Source: Taenia hydatigena (taxonomy: Eukaryota; Platyhelminthes; Cestoda; Cyclophyllidea; Taeniidae). Taken from it: DNA of 64,000 bases. A program made the position numbers and the translations under genes. This document shows, one piece after another, positions 25,953 through 37,524 of the stretch (position 1 is the first letter of the stretch; every line of letters begins with the position of its first letter). The stretch spans positions 11,137,869 to 11,201,868 of the forward strand of contig JADWOT020000001.1 in the NCBI GenBank assembly GCA_036345935.2, in the 5' to 3' direction. The notes beneath the pieces are model-generated. The model was given only the letters and a program-made list of their open reading frames with translations. It was not told the DNA's origin and made no database searches.

Positions 25953-27600
25953 ATAGCGACTTTTGAGGCTTGCTGAATTCGTCGTTAGTGAAATGCTTGA
26001 ATTATGTCAACGTATTTGATTAAATGCTGACGTGGGATTTTGCATCGGGACGGTGTGTGCTGTATTTGGCTGTGCCAAGTCTTTTTCGAATTATGCCGAA
26101 ATGTGGGCAATCAGTTTTTCCTGTTATTAGTTATCAGTGGTTTATTTGTGGCGATAAATTGCATATCGAATCGGCGGGTTCGCCACTTGAGGACGGTCAA
26201 ACCATTGTGTACGAATCAGTGGTAAGGTTCGTAATCGCATGATAATTATTGGGGGAACCACAAAATTGGGCTAAGGAAGGACAATTTAGCGGTTGTACGA
26301 TATGGACCTCTGCCAAAATGTCAGTCTCTAGCGCGCTACTGTGCTAAAAACTGCATTTAAGTCATTCTAGTGGTTGATTGTGAGAGCTCCCTTATCAGAT
26401 GGCGTTTTGTAGGACTTGCCTTCCCTTGCTGTAGTCGATAAAGATAAATTTCTGGCTTCAGTGGCAGTTGGTATTAAAATATTGCATGCTACTTCAGTGA
26501 ATGGATGAAGGGTTTCGATTCTTGCGGAGGTGGCAAACCGGTTGGGGTGTAACCCATCCATCTTTTCACCGAGTGATGGCATAATACTAGAGATCGTTTC
26601 AGCATCGATGTGAGAGGAGATGCGGAATAACATGAACTCGAAAATGTCAAAATCATGAGCTAATGTCTTGCTTTCGCTCCATGAGGTCATTTAGGCTTTT
26701 TTATGTGGCGATTTGCTTTCTCTCAGGGCAAATCGCATGTCACCGGCAACAGCTGGTCAATGCTGTGGCAAAAGTGGCTATGTTGGTTAAAGTGCTGGGG
26801 TGACTTCCGTGTGTGGCGACAATTTCTTCGCTTCTGAGAAAGGTTATCACATTCCGTTTTTTAGTTGCAAAGGATATGGTAAATGTCTCCCCTATTTTGC
26901 ACAGTCATTAGTGCTTCGAAAGACTTCACACTCTCATCACGAGGCTTGCTGCCCAATTTGACAACGTGTAATTTATTTGGCACTCCTTCCATGAGGCGGA
27001 GAATCGCAGTCCTGGGGCATCGAGTATGTGCGTGAAGGCGAACGCTTAGAAGGTTGTGTCCTTGGTGGGACTCCAGGTGTCACAAATTTGATTCTTCTCT
27101 CGTCTCTTTTCTCGGCTGTGAGTGCAGTAGAGGTCCTGGTGACTATGTCGCCTGGTAGGAGCTACAGTAAGTGTTAACTCCCTACTTACCAACGTTATAT
27201 GTATTTGATGTGCTGATTGTTGGAAATAGGCCTAATGCCCCTTCTTGAAAGCATTACTCGTGTGTTTTTTTATAATTGACTGATTTAGGGTGCTATTAGC
27301 ATACAAGGTGGGGTTAGAGCAGTGAAAAGCATGTAGGAGTTTACCTGGTAAATGGCTGTATTTATATCGTGCAAAATAGTTTCTGATAGATAAAAGAAAT
27401 GGAAGGTCAGAGCTGTGATGTACCTGTTAACACCAAGATGGATGGAGTGATGTTCTAAAAGTTCATCTATTTTCTGCTATGTAGAAAAATCCGGTTATTT
27501 AGACGCCTTTTTTACATCAATGTTGCTTGCATTGAGTACGAGCGAGTCGACAAAGCCCGTAGGGCGGAGACTACGAATTTGGCTCACACTGAATGCAATT
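25953..27600. repeat. long dispersed duplication D, copy 1
   Basis: Collinear, same-orientation match to 35907-37520, starting at CGACTTTTGAGGCTTGCTGAA and continuing with indels to the minisatellite. Conserved blocks include TTTATTTGTGGCGATAAATTGC, AACCGGTTGGGGTGTAACCCATCC (about 26536), TGTCACCGGCAACAGCTGGTCAATG (about 26739) and TTGGCACTCCTTCCATGAGGCGGAGAA (about 26977). Frames survive in both copies. On + at about 26082-26221 there is a hydrophobic signal-anchor-like segment FLLLVISGLFVAINC followed by NRR, with a donor-like GTAAGG after it. On - there are RDERRIKFVTPG (about 27077-27112) and HPSTLTNIATFATALTSCC (about 26757-26813). The two strands cannot both be coding, so the source gene remains unknown. 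It is followed directly by the 53-bp array in both copies. Confidence 0.85.
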
Positions 27601-27995
27601 TTTGGTACTGATCTACACAAGAATGCGATTTTCGCTCCCCTGGACACTTTTGTACTACCGATCTACACAAAACTGCGATTTTTCCTCCTTTTGTGGACAC
27701 TTTTGTAGTATTAATCTACACGGGACAACAATTTTCGCGCCCTTCCATAGGGAATAATGGTGAATTAGGCTACACGAGACTGCGGTATTCGGGCAATCTG
27801 TAGTCAATTTTGTTGTATTTGTCCACAAGCGACTGCGATTTGTGCTCATGTTTGGGCTAGATTGTTCTATTTGTGCGCAAATGACTGCGATTTGCGCTCA
27901 TTGTGTGGGCAATTGTGTTGCATTTGTCCACACGAGACTGCGATTTGCGCTCATCCTGTCGGCTGGATTGTTGTATTTGTTCACACCAGAAAAAG
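27595..27995. repeat. 53-bp minisatellite, short array 1 (about 8 units)
   Basis: Tandem units of about 50-53 bp contain ATCTACACxAGACTGCGATTT, then GTGGGCAATTxTGTxxTATT. They are diverged relatives of the long array at 37525-39250. Units here more often carry GCGATTTGCGCTC and CCACACGAG. Open frames crossing the array are produced by the repeat and are not genes. Confidence 0.85.
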
Positions 27996-27999
27996 TGAT

Positions 28000-28359
28000 G
28001 AATAAATAGGTATGGGCGATCCAGAGTGCTTTTGACGTCCATTTGGTTCCACCATCTCTCACCAAGACCGAATTAAAAAACGCTGAATCCGACTGTCACG
28101 TAATGAGGAAGTGAAGTGCGAATGTTGTGACGCCGTGTGCCCTACGTTCGGCGGAGTATCTGCGTGATGTAATTTCTACGCAGATGTCGATTACTCCATG
28201 GTGCTTAACTTAGAAATGCTACTTTTTTGGTTAGTTTTTGGTTGTTATCATTGGTTTTAAGTTTATGAGTACTCTTTGTTGTCTCATTGTGAAATATTAT
28301 CATCTGCTCAGTTGCTTCCTTCACATAATGCCTCCATGCTCCGTTAAACATTCATTCTC
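28000..28359. other. spacer
   Basis: AT-rich sequence after array 1. It contains the weakly hydrophobic beginning of the open frame at 28238. No gene is supported. Confidence 0.35.
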
Positions 28360-28735
28360 ACTTCAATATGACCCTACTTTTCTTACCGACAAGGAACGTG
28401 ATGCGGCAAAGGCAGTGACCGACAACGGCTTGTTAAACCTACACCCTTCTATCACGTTGAGGCTGTTGCTGCAGCACTATCTTGGCGACCACGAACCCAG
28501 AGACGGCTGACGATCTCCTGGACAGCTCAGTCTCCTTCGCGTCATCGTGGAACGCAACACTGCAGGTTACGTACAGTTAGGTGGCGAAGGGGCTACCTCG
28601 GCGGTGAAGGAAGTGAGACCGGCAGAAATGGGGAAGAGCCTTAATGGGGCCCGGGCCATCGCCACGGATTTGGGGGTGAAGGTGGCAGAGTTCCTAGTAA
28701 TGACTGTCGTCTTCTGTTCTCTGCATTTGTAGGCT
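28360..28735 (+). other. GC-richer coding-like stretch, unidentified
   Basis: Two consecutive open pieces contrast with the AT-rich flanks. The first ends at 28510 with DKERDAAKAVTDNGLLNLHP followed by LQHYLGDHEPRDG and a stop. The second, in another frame to 28732, reads GGEGATSAVKEVRPAEMGK, then ARAIATDLGVKVAEFL. Base composition and residue usage look like former coding sequence broken by a frameshift and stop near 28508, but no family was recognised. It could equally be a decayed exon pair or a GC-rich repeat fragment. Confidence 0.35.
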
Positions 28736-31700
28736 TTATCGCTCCCCTATTTATCCACTCACAACGCTAAATGCTTAGCTACTTCATAACAATTTTTGTC
28801 CCTGTTTACGCAGTCATCCATCATTTGCCCTTCATCGTTTTATTTTCTTCGTTCACGTATTATTTATGTACTAATGCACTAAATATGGCTTCATTTGCAA
28901 ACCCAACAAATTTGGTTTCGCCTGTTCGATGTGGCATTGATTCCTCTGATCAAGTCATTTGGTGGATTATGCTTCAAATTGCTTGACAGTGCTCATGGAT
29001 GAGTCGCGTGTTTTGAGATTGCCTGAAGATGGTCGCAGATTGGAGGTCACAGTGCTTACGTGCACAGCGTGTCCATCGGTGAGGCGCGTGGTTGGATTGT
29101 AGATGTTGGAGGAGGTTGATTTGTTCCAGGTGTGCTAAGGCACTGCTAACCCAGTCGACTCCGATGCAGTTGTCTAGTCTCTTAGCCATATTAATGAGTT
29201 GGTTCCATTTGTAGACAACGCTAGCCGCAGACACTGAACGCGCGTCTAGCTGATCAGCAGGTGAGGGCGAGTCAATAGGAAATCATCTGTACTTTAATTA
29301 TGCGCTCACCACTTTTGGAATTGTTTTGGGTGGCGAGGCTAAGATGAGTGCGTTTTGTGTGAAAAGGGAGGGTCAGATGTCAGTGTATGGAGCTTGGGAC
29401 TGGTCAAGTGCATACCTTTTTCACTGCTTTGGTCCCGTTTGTTTTTGCTCATCATTTGCTTCAAATTCCGTCAAAGTGGGATTGACCTTGGTAGGGAATG
29501 GAAATTGAGTGTTGTCTTTTTTGTGTTGAAAGGTTGCGACTAGCGTGTGCTCACCACAATGTGCCCACAACTTGTCAATCATCGGCCAATATTTGCCTAC
29601 TTTGAAGAATTTGTGTATTGCATTCTGAGAAAGCAAAGTGTTCAATCAGCTGTATTTTAAATCTCCGGAGGGAAGCTTTTTGTTAATTTGTTAGTTTTTG
29701 TTAATTTCAGCCAAGATAGTTTTGGAACAGCTGACATTGCTTGCCAGGTGCTGGCTTTGATGGTTGCTGAAGCATCTTATTCTCCTTTAGCTTTGCCATG
29801 TGCTTTTTTCAATTGCTTCATTTGTTGGCGTCGAGCGTCCAAATGAGTGCACAGGCGACAGGTGCTTTTGCAAGTTAGTAGATTATGCCTCCTGAAACTT
29901 CCCATGTACTGCATCTGTTGTTGATTTAACTCTCAGTGTCGGTTGATGGGGCATGTTTGGCAGTGTTGTCTTCGCCGGAGGAGGTGTCCGCAGTCTCTTC
30001 CGTTTGGCCAATGTGTTTATTTTGGTCTAGCGTTATGTCTGCTTTGGTCTTGACTTCAAGAGATTTACTTGAGACAACCTACTTTCCTTGTTGTCTCCAC
30101 TTGATGCTATGAACGATTTGTCGATCCCATGTGGCCTAGTAAGACGGAATCATGTTGATTTAATTGAAGGAATACTGCGAAATGCGCGATCTGGAGGCTC
30201 TTTGCAAGTAATTGATTGACTAATGCACCTTCATTCCTTGCAGACTTTCTACAAATCACTGAAAATTTCCGGAAATATTATTACAAATGTGCATTGAATG
30301 TGGTTGTGGGCGAGAGGCGGGAGGACAACTTGTAATCAGGTCGTGGACCAACGTAGTCGTTGTCCTGAGCCCAAGACGCCCCCGTCCTAGCTTGTAAGAA
30401 AGATGTGTAGAAGTGACCGAGTTGCGCACAGTAAGGGTGGTAGAAGGAAAAAGAAGATCGTTTGAATGAACCACGTGGTGAAGTTGCAGATGGTATTCGC
30501 GATTGTTTTTGTGTTTAATAGGGCTCATGACACTTGAGGTGTAAAAAAGTTTCAATTTCGTACTATCGTGGCATAGTGCTTCTCTTACCAAAGCAATAAT
30601 AAAGTCGCAGTCAACCTCTGCGCCCCTTCCAATAAACTTTGTTTGGTGAAAGAGCTCTTGAGCGTAATGTGGAGACGAACTGGCCGTTTGCGGATTATAC
30701 GACCCTTGCCGGAGGTGGGGTAGGGAAAGCTCGCCTTATCAATAATTGTATGCACATGTTGGACACAGTGAAGGTGGTTTGGCAATTTGCTGCATATTTG
30801 CGCTGGATGGTTGAACTCCATCGATCGTGTGGTAGTGAGCAGCTCACACAGGTGCTACTTACAACAAGTCAGTAGCACCTTTGCGTCATTTTACTCTTTC
30901 AGGGTGGTGGCTTTTCCTCCAAATCGTGTAGCAAATCGGCACTAATGATGCTACTTGTAGTGTTGTTTTTAAATCTAAATCGCTTCTTTTTATGGAAAAT
31001 CAGTGCATCAGTCTAGACAAAGGTTGTCTCCATGGTGAAACACACTGAACAGAACATTATGGCCAAGCAAAGCTAACTGTGTTGTATTCAACCACAAAGG
31101 ATTATAACGTGACTGCCTAATCGACAAATCGCAAAAGTGACATCTTTCATTGCTATCGGTAGAACAGTGGAATCACTTCGGCGACCGTGGAGAAGTAGAG
31201 TAAAATTAGGCTCCACGTCCAACAACACAATTTCGAGAGCTGTTAGTGGCACTTGCTTAAGGTTTCGTGACTGTCATTTGTCAAGTGCAGAACTGTTGGT
31301 GTGACTCACCTCGATGCGAAGCTAACACACTTTAATGCCAGCACTCGGATAATCTCTGCTTTGTGAAAATCGTGGAGTAGATAACCCACTACTGCTCTTT
31401 ATTCGCAGATGTGGTTAACAATGTTAAAATGTGAATTTTGTCGAAGCTAAGCACGCGCAACGAAACTGATGGTTGAACTCGTTGCTTAGGTGGTTCTGTA
31501 TGATCTCGTGGATGACTTGCTCAAGATTCGAAAGGTGCGAATAAGTGGCTTTGGGCAAGTGAATTGTTGAAGAGATTGCGCTTTGGTTTTATGTTGGTGC
31601 AAATAGCGGTATTGAGTGTTGGATGTTTTGGCTATCGGCTAGTGGTCCAGTGGGGTCGCGCTTTGTATGGGTTGATTGAATTCACACAAAAGAGGTCACT

Positions 31701-31784
31701 CATCAATGCGAGTTCCAAATCATTCTTCAAGACTTGTTTAAATGTTGATCATAAAGATGTGACCTCGTGAATTTGCAACCTTCA
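28736..31784. other. spacer with no supported gene
   Basis: Frames such as 28974-29234 (-) and 30256-30591 (-) lack recognisable domains or splice context. No repeat family was detected by eye. Confidence 0.35.
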
Positions 31785-32044
31785 TTGTAGGAAACTGATA
31801 ACCTGATGCACACAATGAGCAGCGGAAAGCTTGACCGCCCAGGAGGCACGCAGATCCTTGATGTTCCCTTTGTAGGAAGGGAAAGAAAAGCGTCTGGTCG
31901 AAGAAATGATGACAGCTAGAATCATGAATCCATCAACGTCAACGTTGGTCTCCTCGATTGCTTTGGTAGTAACAACAATGCTACAAATCACAGGAGTAGT
32001 TTTCGATTGTAGAAGCAGATTCCAGGTCTTCTGTATGGGATCGG
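31785..32044 (-). pseudogene. possible DEAH-box RNA helicase fragment
   Basis: On the minus strand one open stretch reads DPIQKTWNLLLQSKT, then ICSIVVTTKAIEETNVDVDG. It resembles the C-terminal RecA-domain segment of DEAH-box helicases (P..Q..xF...P.G.RK.IVxTNIAET.xTVDGI). The expected TNIAETS core is degraded to TKAIEETN. The following FVIDPG...YNPR region is replaced by a poorly matching stretch (STRRFSFPSYKGNIKDL). No Q-R-x-G-R-x-G-R motif VI is seen. If the assignment is right it is a non-functional fragment. The similarity is short and may be chance. Confidence 0.35.
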
Positions 32045-32985
32045 CACTAATTTTCCCATCATTTACAATTTAGTTGGTTTTTGGCTGGCATAATAGTGGG
32101 ATGGGATATGCATTCGGGACGTAGAGAAGGGCCGTACGAGGTCACTGACATGACTCCAAGGCCGCATAAGTGCTGGCGGTCCCGAATGAAAGAGTTGAAA
32201 TTTGACCAAATGTTGCTGCATTTGGCTGATGAGGAAGGACCCCATCAACTTTGCGCACTCCTCAAATGACAATTGCCACTTATGTTTTCATTTTTATGCG
32301 CATCACTTAAAATGCCTGCTTGATGAGGTTATGGGAAGCTAGTTCTGTTTTACGACCCTGCGTCAATGCATTTGTTTGCTTAGCCTCTTCTACAAACTTC
32401 GGATTTGCATACAAGAGGGTCGTGGAATAAAACCGCAAGAATCTCGGGACATTGGTTTGAGTGTGTCAATGGTTAAACACACCGCACACATCCGCTGACA
32501 CGTGAGAGTGGGACAAAGTAACCCTTGGTTAACTTGCGTTTTCTCGACTCTATTTGATTTTGGAAATAATTGTAGCACATTGGCGGGTGTCCTCTTGAAC
32601 TTGATGCTACCAAATTGTCCATCAGTCAAGACTGCACCATCATTATCCGTTCATGTTGAAACAAGAAGCAAAAGTAAATCAGTTCATCCCGGCCACAGCA
32701 TATGCCCTTCTTGCATCACGCCAAGGCTTGCCATGAAGAAGCAAGGATCATTTAGCCTTGCAAATCCAAATGCCACATTTATGCATAGTTAAAGCACGCA
32801 ATCGATTGTCAGTTAGCGCAGGCTTGCCACTTGCGCATTCCAACCAATCTCTTTGCTTCTTCAAGGTTACCCAAGGCTCTCCAACGCGTGCCACATTTAC
32901 ATTCATTCGCTCTTTCACGCACGCATCTCGTGTTAAACTTGGAACACACTTTGCTGTACTTTGACAACTCAATCCCTCAGCGAAA
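32045..32985. other. sequence upstream of the BTB gene
   Basis: This contains short frames on both strands (for example 32081-32269 + and 32502-32792 +) without recognisable domains. No TATA-like element at a convincing distance from 32986 was identified. The 30 bases before the start codon are ordinary. Confidence 0.3.
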
Positions 32986-33707
32986 ATGGAGGCGGTGGTG
33001 TGTTTGGATGATAGAGCAGATTCATTTCTTATTCACAGGTTCGACACCTTCCGTGAACAAGGAAAACTCACTGATCTACGAATTGAGGTGAGGTTACGCA
33101 CATTGGTTTCATGCTCCAACTTCTAGACAAAGGATGGGAAATGTGTGAATGCACATCAACTGGTTCTGGCAGCCAGATTCCCACTTTTTTTAAGAGCACT
33201 GACCAATAAACAAGATGGAGTGGCAACACAATGGAAACGCTTTTCTGCAGAGTACGTGCATATCACTTCCTTCATTAAGCTGCTATTAGTATTGTCGAGG
33301 CTGTCGTCGACTATGCATACACGGGCAGAATTACAATTTCTGCAGCAAACGCTGCCCGATTGTACCTTCTAGCACACAATCTCGGCTCCAAGAGAATCGT
33401 CTCTTGGTGTGTGGATTTCATAAGAACGAGGTGGGAAAAGTCTTATTCGGAGTTAAAACCTGACTGACTAAAGAATCTCTCCAGATAATGTGACAGAGGT
33501 GTGGTCGGTAGCCAATGCTACGTTGAATCGTGAATTGGTGGAAATATGCATTCCAATGATGGCAGAACATTTTGAAGATGTGTGCTTACGAAGGGGGCTG
33601 CTGATGCAGACGACGACACAGTACTTCGAGATGCTACTGGAGAGCAACCAGCTGAAATGCGTGAGTGAGGAAACGAAGTTCCGAGCCATTCGCAATTGGC
33701 TGGAAGT
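32986..33707 (+). CDS. kelch-like BTB-BACK protein, 5' part (cut by assembly gap)
   Basis: Four exons join in one frame: 32986-33087, 33127-33251, 33290-33430 and 33474-33707+. The introns of 39, 38 and 43 bp run GT...AG, and phases fit throughout. The start ATG has a good context (GCGAAAATGG). The roughly 200 visible residues show a BTB/POZ domain: FDTFREQGKLTDLRI, KCVNAHQLVLAARFPLF, then VVDYAYTGRITI and RLYLLAHNLGSKRIVSWC. The beginning of a BACK domain follows: ISPDNVTEVWSVANAT, then FRAIRNWLE. Such proteins typically act as substrate adaptors for Cullin-3 ubiquitin ligases; that role is family knowledge. Kelch repeats would follow but are not visible, because the sequence enters a run of N right after codon GAA. 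The last GT before the gap may itself be a splice donor. No stops or frameshifts are present, so the gene looks functional. An alternative is a BTB-BACK protein lacking kelch repeats. Confidence 0.9.
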
Positions 33708-33807
33708 NNNNNNNNNNNNNNNNNNNNNNNNNNNNNNNNNNNNNNNNNNNNNNNNNNNNNNNNNNNNNNNNNNNNNNNNNNNNNNNNNNNNNNNNNNNNN
33801 NNNNNNN
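33708..33807. other. assembly gap of exactly 100 N
   Basis: 100 consecutive N is the conventional placeholder for a scaffold gap of unknown length. It removes the 3' continuation of the BTB gene. Open frames that cross it are meaningless. Confidence 0.98.
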
Positions 33808-33932
33808 CCTTTCCTGCTCTGAGGCTTAGTGGCAGCCAGTATTTGATTCAAATTTCTCGTTGTCTCCTTTTAAGTGTGCAGTTAATATGCTGTTACTGGT
33901 TGTTTGACGGCAACATGTAAGTTTTGTTCGTT
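33808..33932. other. sequence just after the gap
   Basis: No kelch-repeat signature (GG, Y...W) is readable on the + strand here, so the continuation of the BTB gene is either in the gap or further away. Confidence 0.4.
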
Positions 33933-34900
33933 TCATTTTTTACCTATCGCGCACATTGTTACTTCTTTGTTACTAATTTTAACCAATTGCTCCTTGTTTT
34001 TAACTTCTGTGCCAATTTGGGCAAATAAGGACAGCAGGCGATGAGGTGCGAATTGAAATGTCTTCCCTGAACTGTGACAAGGTCGAGACACAAATGCGAT
34101 TGTCTGACAACAAGCGGTTTTGCATTTATATCCCAAGATGAAAATCTGGTGGAGGGATTCGCACAGTTTAGTGTAGAGTGGCCATCTGGCAGGTGAGCGA
34201 AACCTGTAAATGGAATACTGGAATAATCTGGGGGTAGAGTCAATTTTGATGGCAAATATTTCTGTGCTTAGCAGAAGCATTATAATGGGCTTACTGATTT
34301 CCCTATTTGGGAGCATAGAAAGCATGGATAATAACAACTTCCTGTTGATGCAATAGGAAGTGTAGCTAATTTTCAACGGTAAGCTAGAAGGCGCATCAAT
34401 GGCAGCAATGTTACTCATGCAGATCCTCGAGGCTTTGAGTATTTCCTTTTGTACAAAATAGCAAGCTATTGTTGAGCGGCCAATTCGAATTGCAACCACA
34501 TGCCATAGCTGTGGTCTTGTAGGGACGTTCGAATGCAATGCACGATGTAGTGAGCTTTCGCTAAGAATGCACTTGCGATGTCCATTCTCCAGTACGAACG
34601 CAACAGCACCCACTTCATGCCAATGAACAAGTGTCATGCGCACATTTCTACATAACAAAAGAAGCGCGAAGGGTGCTCACGACAGCCTTTGCGGTAGCCA
34701 GCCACATAAAAACGAAAAATTCTCCCTTGTAAAGTAGACACAATTCTTATCTGGCTTGGAGCATTTACAAACGACATTAGCGCGTCGTTGGCGTGATCCA
34801 CGCCTTCGAGGTATTTGCAAGAAGCCTCTCCATCGTGGGCATAAAAGCGGTCTTCAATGAGCCTAGGCACAACGTTTGAAGCACTCCCTTCAAGCAGAGT
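33933..34900 (-). other. long open frames on the minus strand, unidentified
   Basis: The longest uninterrupted frame in the window (33933-34658, about 241 codons) lies here. Upstream, in another frame, is a coding-like piece: ASNVVPRLIEDRFYAHDG, then YLEGVDHANDALMSFV (about 34740-34890). The two could be neighbouring exons: a GTGAGC donor-like site is near 34684 and a TTATGTAG acceptor-like site near 34651. However, the phase I can construct gives an early stop, so the join is not accepted. The first third (LVHWHEVGAVAFVLENGH, then WHVVAIRIGRSTIACYFVQK) looks protein-like, while the last third looks like chance translation. No domain was recognised. Confidence 0.35.
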
Positions 34901-35906
34901 TCTGATGAAGCAGTAGCCATAATATCTGCGTGTTTTCTATGGGTTACGGTTGACTGTAGTGTTCCCCAAGAGGGGACTAAACACGGAGGTGAGGCTACCC
35001 TACCCGATGCTCAAAGCACTGTTGAGTGGCTTTTGAGCACCTTTTTACCTTCTTTGAACATATCGCGCATTCTGTTGCTAGAGATTGTGTGCTGTTAGGC
35101 CTAACAATTCGTTTTCCTCCTTGGGTTCCATTTAACTCAAACAACATGCTTATAGTGGCATGGACGATTTCATCTGATAGCCCTATAATCCTCACCTCGC
35201 AATTCCACAGCTTTTAAGTCTCTAGCAGGTGATGAGATATAGCCTGTATATTTTGACAGGCTTTGATGGAATTGAAGTTCAAACATGAATGACCAGGCAT
35301 CGCTTGGGTTTTACCACAGCTTGTGTTGGCCTTTCTACCATTCGCAATAGCAAACGACTGGAAGGTGGGACATAAGATCACACTGCACAACATGGAGTGG
35401 TTATCATCCTGGAGAGCATTAGATCGCACGTCATTTTGCTATTAAGGCAGGCTTTCTGACTTAGTTCGTTGAGTCCCGGACCGAGTGCATTCGTGCGATA
35501 GATTCAAAAGTATCACTCCAACCACGGGATCCCCCATTTGACTAAACATAACTGGTGATTAAGGTCGATGAAATAATTCTGTTGCGAACACAGTCGAGGT
35601 CGATGGATACAACATGTTTGTGAATAGTACCGCAGTAGCAGCAATTATCTGCCTTTCATCTCAAGCCTTCCAATTTGTTGCTTTTCTACCTATCATCTGA
35701 GAAGACCTTTTTTCATAAGTCATCCTGGTAATCCAGCATGCCTTTGAAGTGAGGTTGAGAACGGCGCCACCATAGAATGAACTGAAAATGGTGTGCGGAT
35801 GGTAAGGATGAGCCTAAGGTAATCAATGCCTTGTACTGACACGGAATTATCGCAAAAGAAGCAATGCCTTAGGAAAAGCAATGGAATGTTGACATGAGAG
35901 CGTGGG
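34901..35906. other. spacer with no supported gene
   Basis: Short frames only, with no recognisable motif or repeat. Confidence 0.4.
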
Positions 35907-37520
35907 TAACGACTTTTGAGGCTTGCTGAATCCGTGGTTAGTGTAATGTATTTGATTAACTTCTGAAATGGACTACGTTTACTTACCTTAAGCGAATTTC
36001 GAATCGGGATTATCTGCCGTTTTTAGCCATATCAAATCCTTTTTAAATTAAGACGAAATGTGGGCGGTCGGATTTTCCTGTTATTAGTTGTCAGTGTTTT
36101 ATTTGTGGCGATAAATTGCATATCGAATCGGCGGGGTTGTCACTTGAGGGCAGTCGAACCATTTTGGACGAATCAGCAATAAAGTTCATGATCACATGAT
36201 GATTATTGTGGGTAACCACAAAAATGAGTCAAGGAAACTGTAAGCGGACAATTTAGCGATTGTATGATGTGAATCTCTACCAAAGTTTCAGTCTCTAGCA
36301 CATTGATGGGCTGAAAACTGTACATTTAAGTCGTTCCAGTGGTTGATTGTGAGAGTCCACTTATGAGATGGCGCTTTGTAGGACTTCCTTTCCCTTGCTG
36401 TAGTCGACAAAGAAATTTCTAGCTTCATTGGCAGTTGCAATAAAATATTGCATACTGACTTCAGTGAATGAATGAAGGGTTTTGATTCTTGCGAAGGCGG
36501 CAAACCGGTTGGGGTGTAACCCATCCGTCTTTTCACTGAGTGATGGCATAATACTAGAGATCTTGTAAACCACGATGTGAGGGGAGATGCTTTGCTTTCA
36601 TTCCGTGAGGTCATTCAAGCCTTTTTATGTGGCAATTTGATTTCTCCTGGGGTAAATCACATGTCACCGGCAACAGCTGGTCAATGTTGTGGCAAGAGTG
36701 GCTGTGTTGGTTAAAGAGTTGGGATGATTTCCCTGTATGACGACAACTTTTTCGCTTCTGAAAAGGATTATCACACTCCGTTTTTCAGTTACCAGGCCTA
36801 AGGTAAATGTCTCCTCTGTTCTGTACGATCAATTGTGCTTCGAAAGATTTCACACTCTTTCATCGCGACGCTTGTTGCCCAATTAGACAACGTGTAATTT
36901 ATTTGGCACTCCTTCCATGAGGCGGAGAACCGCAGTATTAGGGCATCGAGTATGTGCGCGAAGACGAACACTTAGAAGGTTGTGTCCTTGGTGGGGCTCC
37001 AGGTGTCACAAACTTGATCCTTCTCTCGTCCCTTGTCTCGGCTGCGAGTGCAGCAGAGGTCTTGGTGATTCTGTCGCCTGGCAGGAGATGCAGCAAGTGT
37101 TAACTCTCTTCTTACCAATGTTACATACATTTGATATGCTGATTATTGCAAATAGGCCTAATGTCCATTCTCGAAAGTATAATTCTTGTTTGTTTTTTTA
37201 AATTGACTGAGCTAAAGGGCAAGAAGCACACAAGGTAAGATTAAAGCAGTAAAAATATATGTAGGAGTTAACCTGGTGGATAACTGCATTTATTTCTTGC
37301 GAAAAGGTTTCTGATGGCTGCAAACAGTGGAACATCAGGGCTGTGCTGCGCCTATTGAAACTGGGATTGGTGGAGTGATGTTCCAAGGCTTCGTCTATAT
37401 TGTTACATGAAAACCCGGTTATTTGGACGCCTTTTGCATCAATGTTTCTTGCATTGAGCATAAGCGAGCCGACAAAAACGTATCGCGAAGACCGCAAATT
37501 CCGTACCCCCTAGAAGCAAT
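35907..37520. repeat. long dispersed duplication D, copy 2
   Basis: Direct copy of 25953-27600, 9954 bp away, with substitutions, a deletion in the minus-strand HID.ETISS region, and frameshifts. The plus-strand hydrophobic segment persists (FLLLVVSVLFVAINC, then NRR; about 36064-36120), but the following donor is lost. On the minus strand RDERRIKFVTPG and HPNSLTNTATLATTLTSCC persist, while the TYSMP stretch runs into a stop. It continues directly into the long 53-bp array. Confidence 0.85.
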
Positions 37521-37524
37521 ATTT

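Noticed and set aside
33468..33920. Open frames spanning the N run on both strands
   Set aside because: They exist only because N codons are not counted as stops; the minus-strand one also lies antisense to the real BTB exon.
34480..34670. Resemblance of the minus-strand frame to the C-terminal claw domain of autophagy scaffold proteins
   Set aside because: Only scattered hydrophobic positions agree; key aromatic and basic residues do not line up.
34660..34890. DH-PH (RhoGEF) domain suggested by HANDALMSF and a following basic strand
   Set aside because: The match is a single short word; no other conserved DH region is present.
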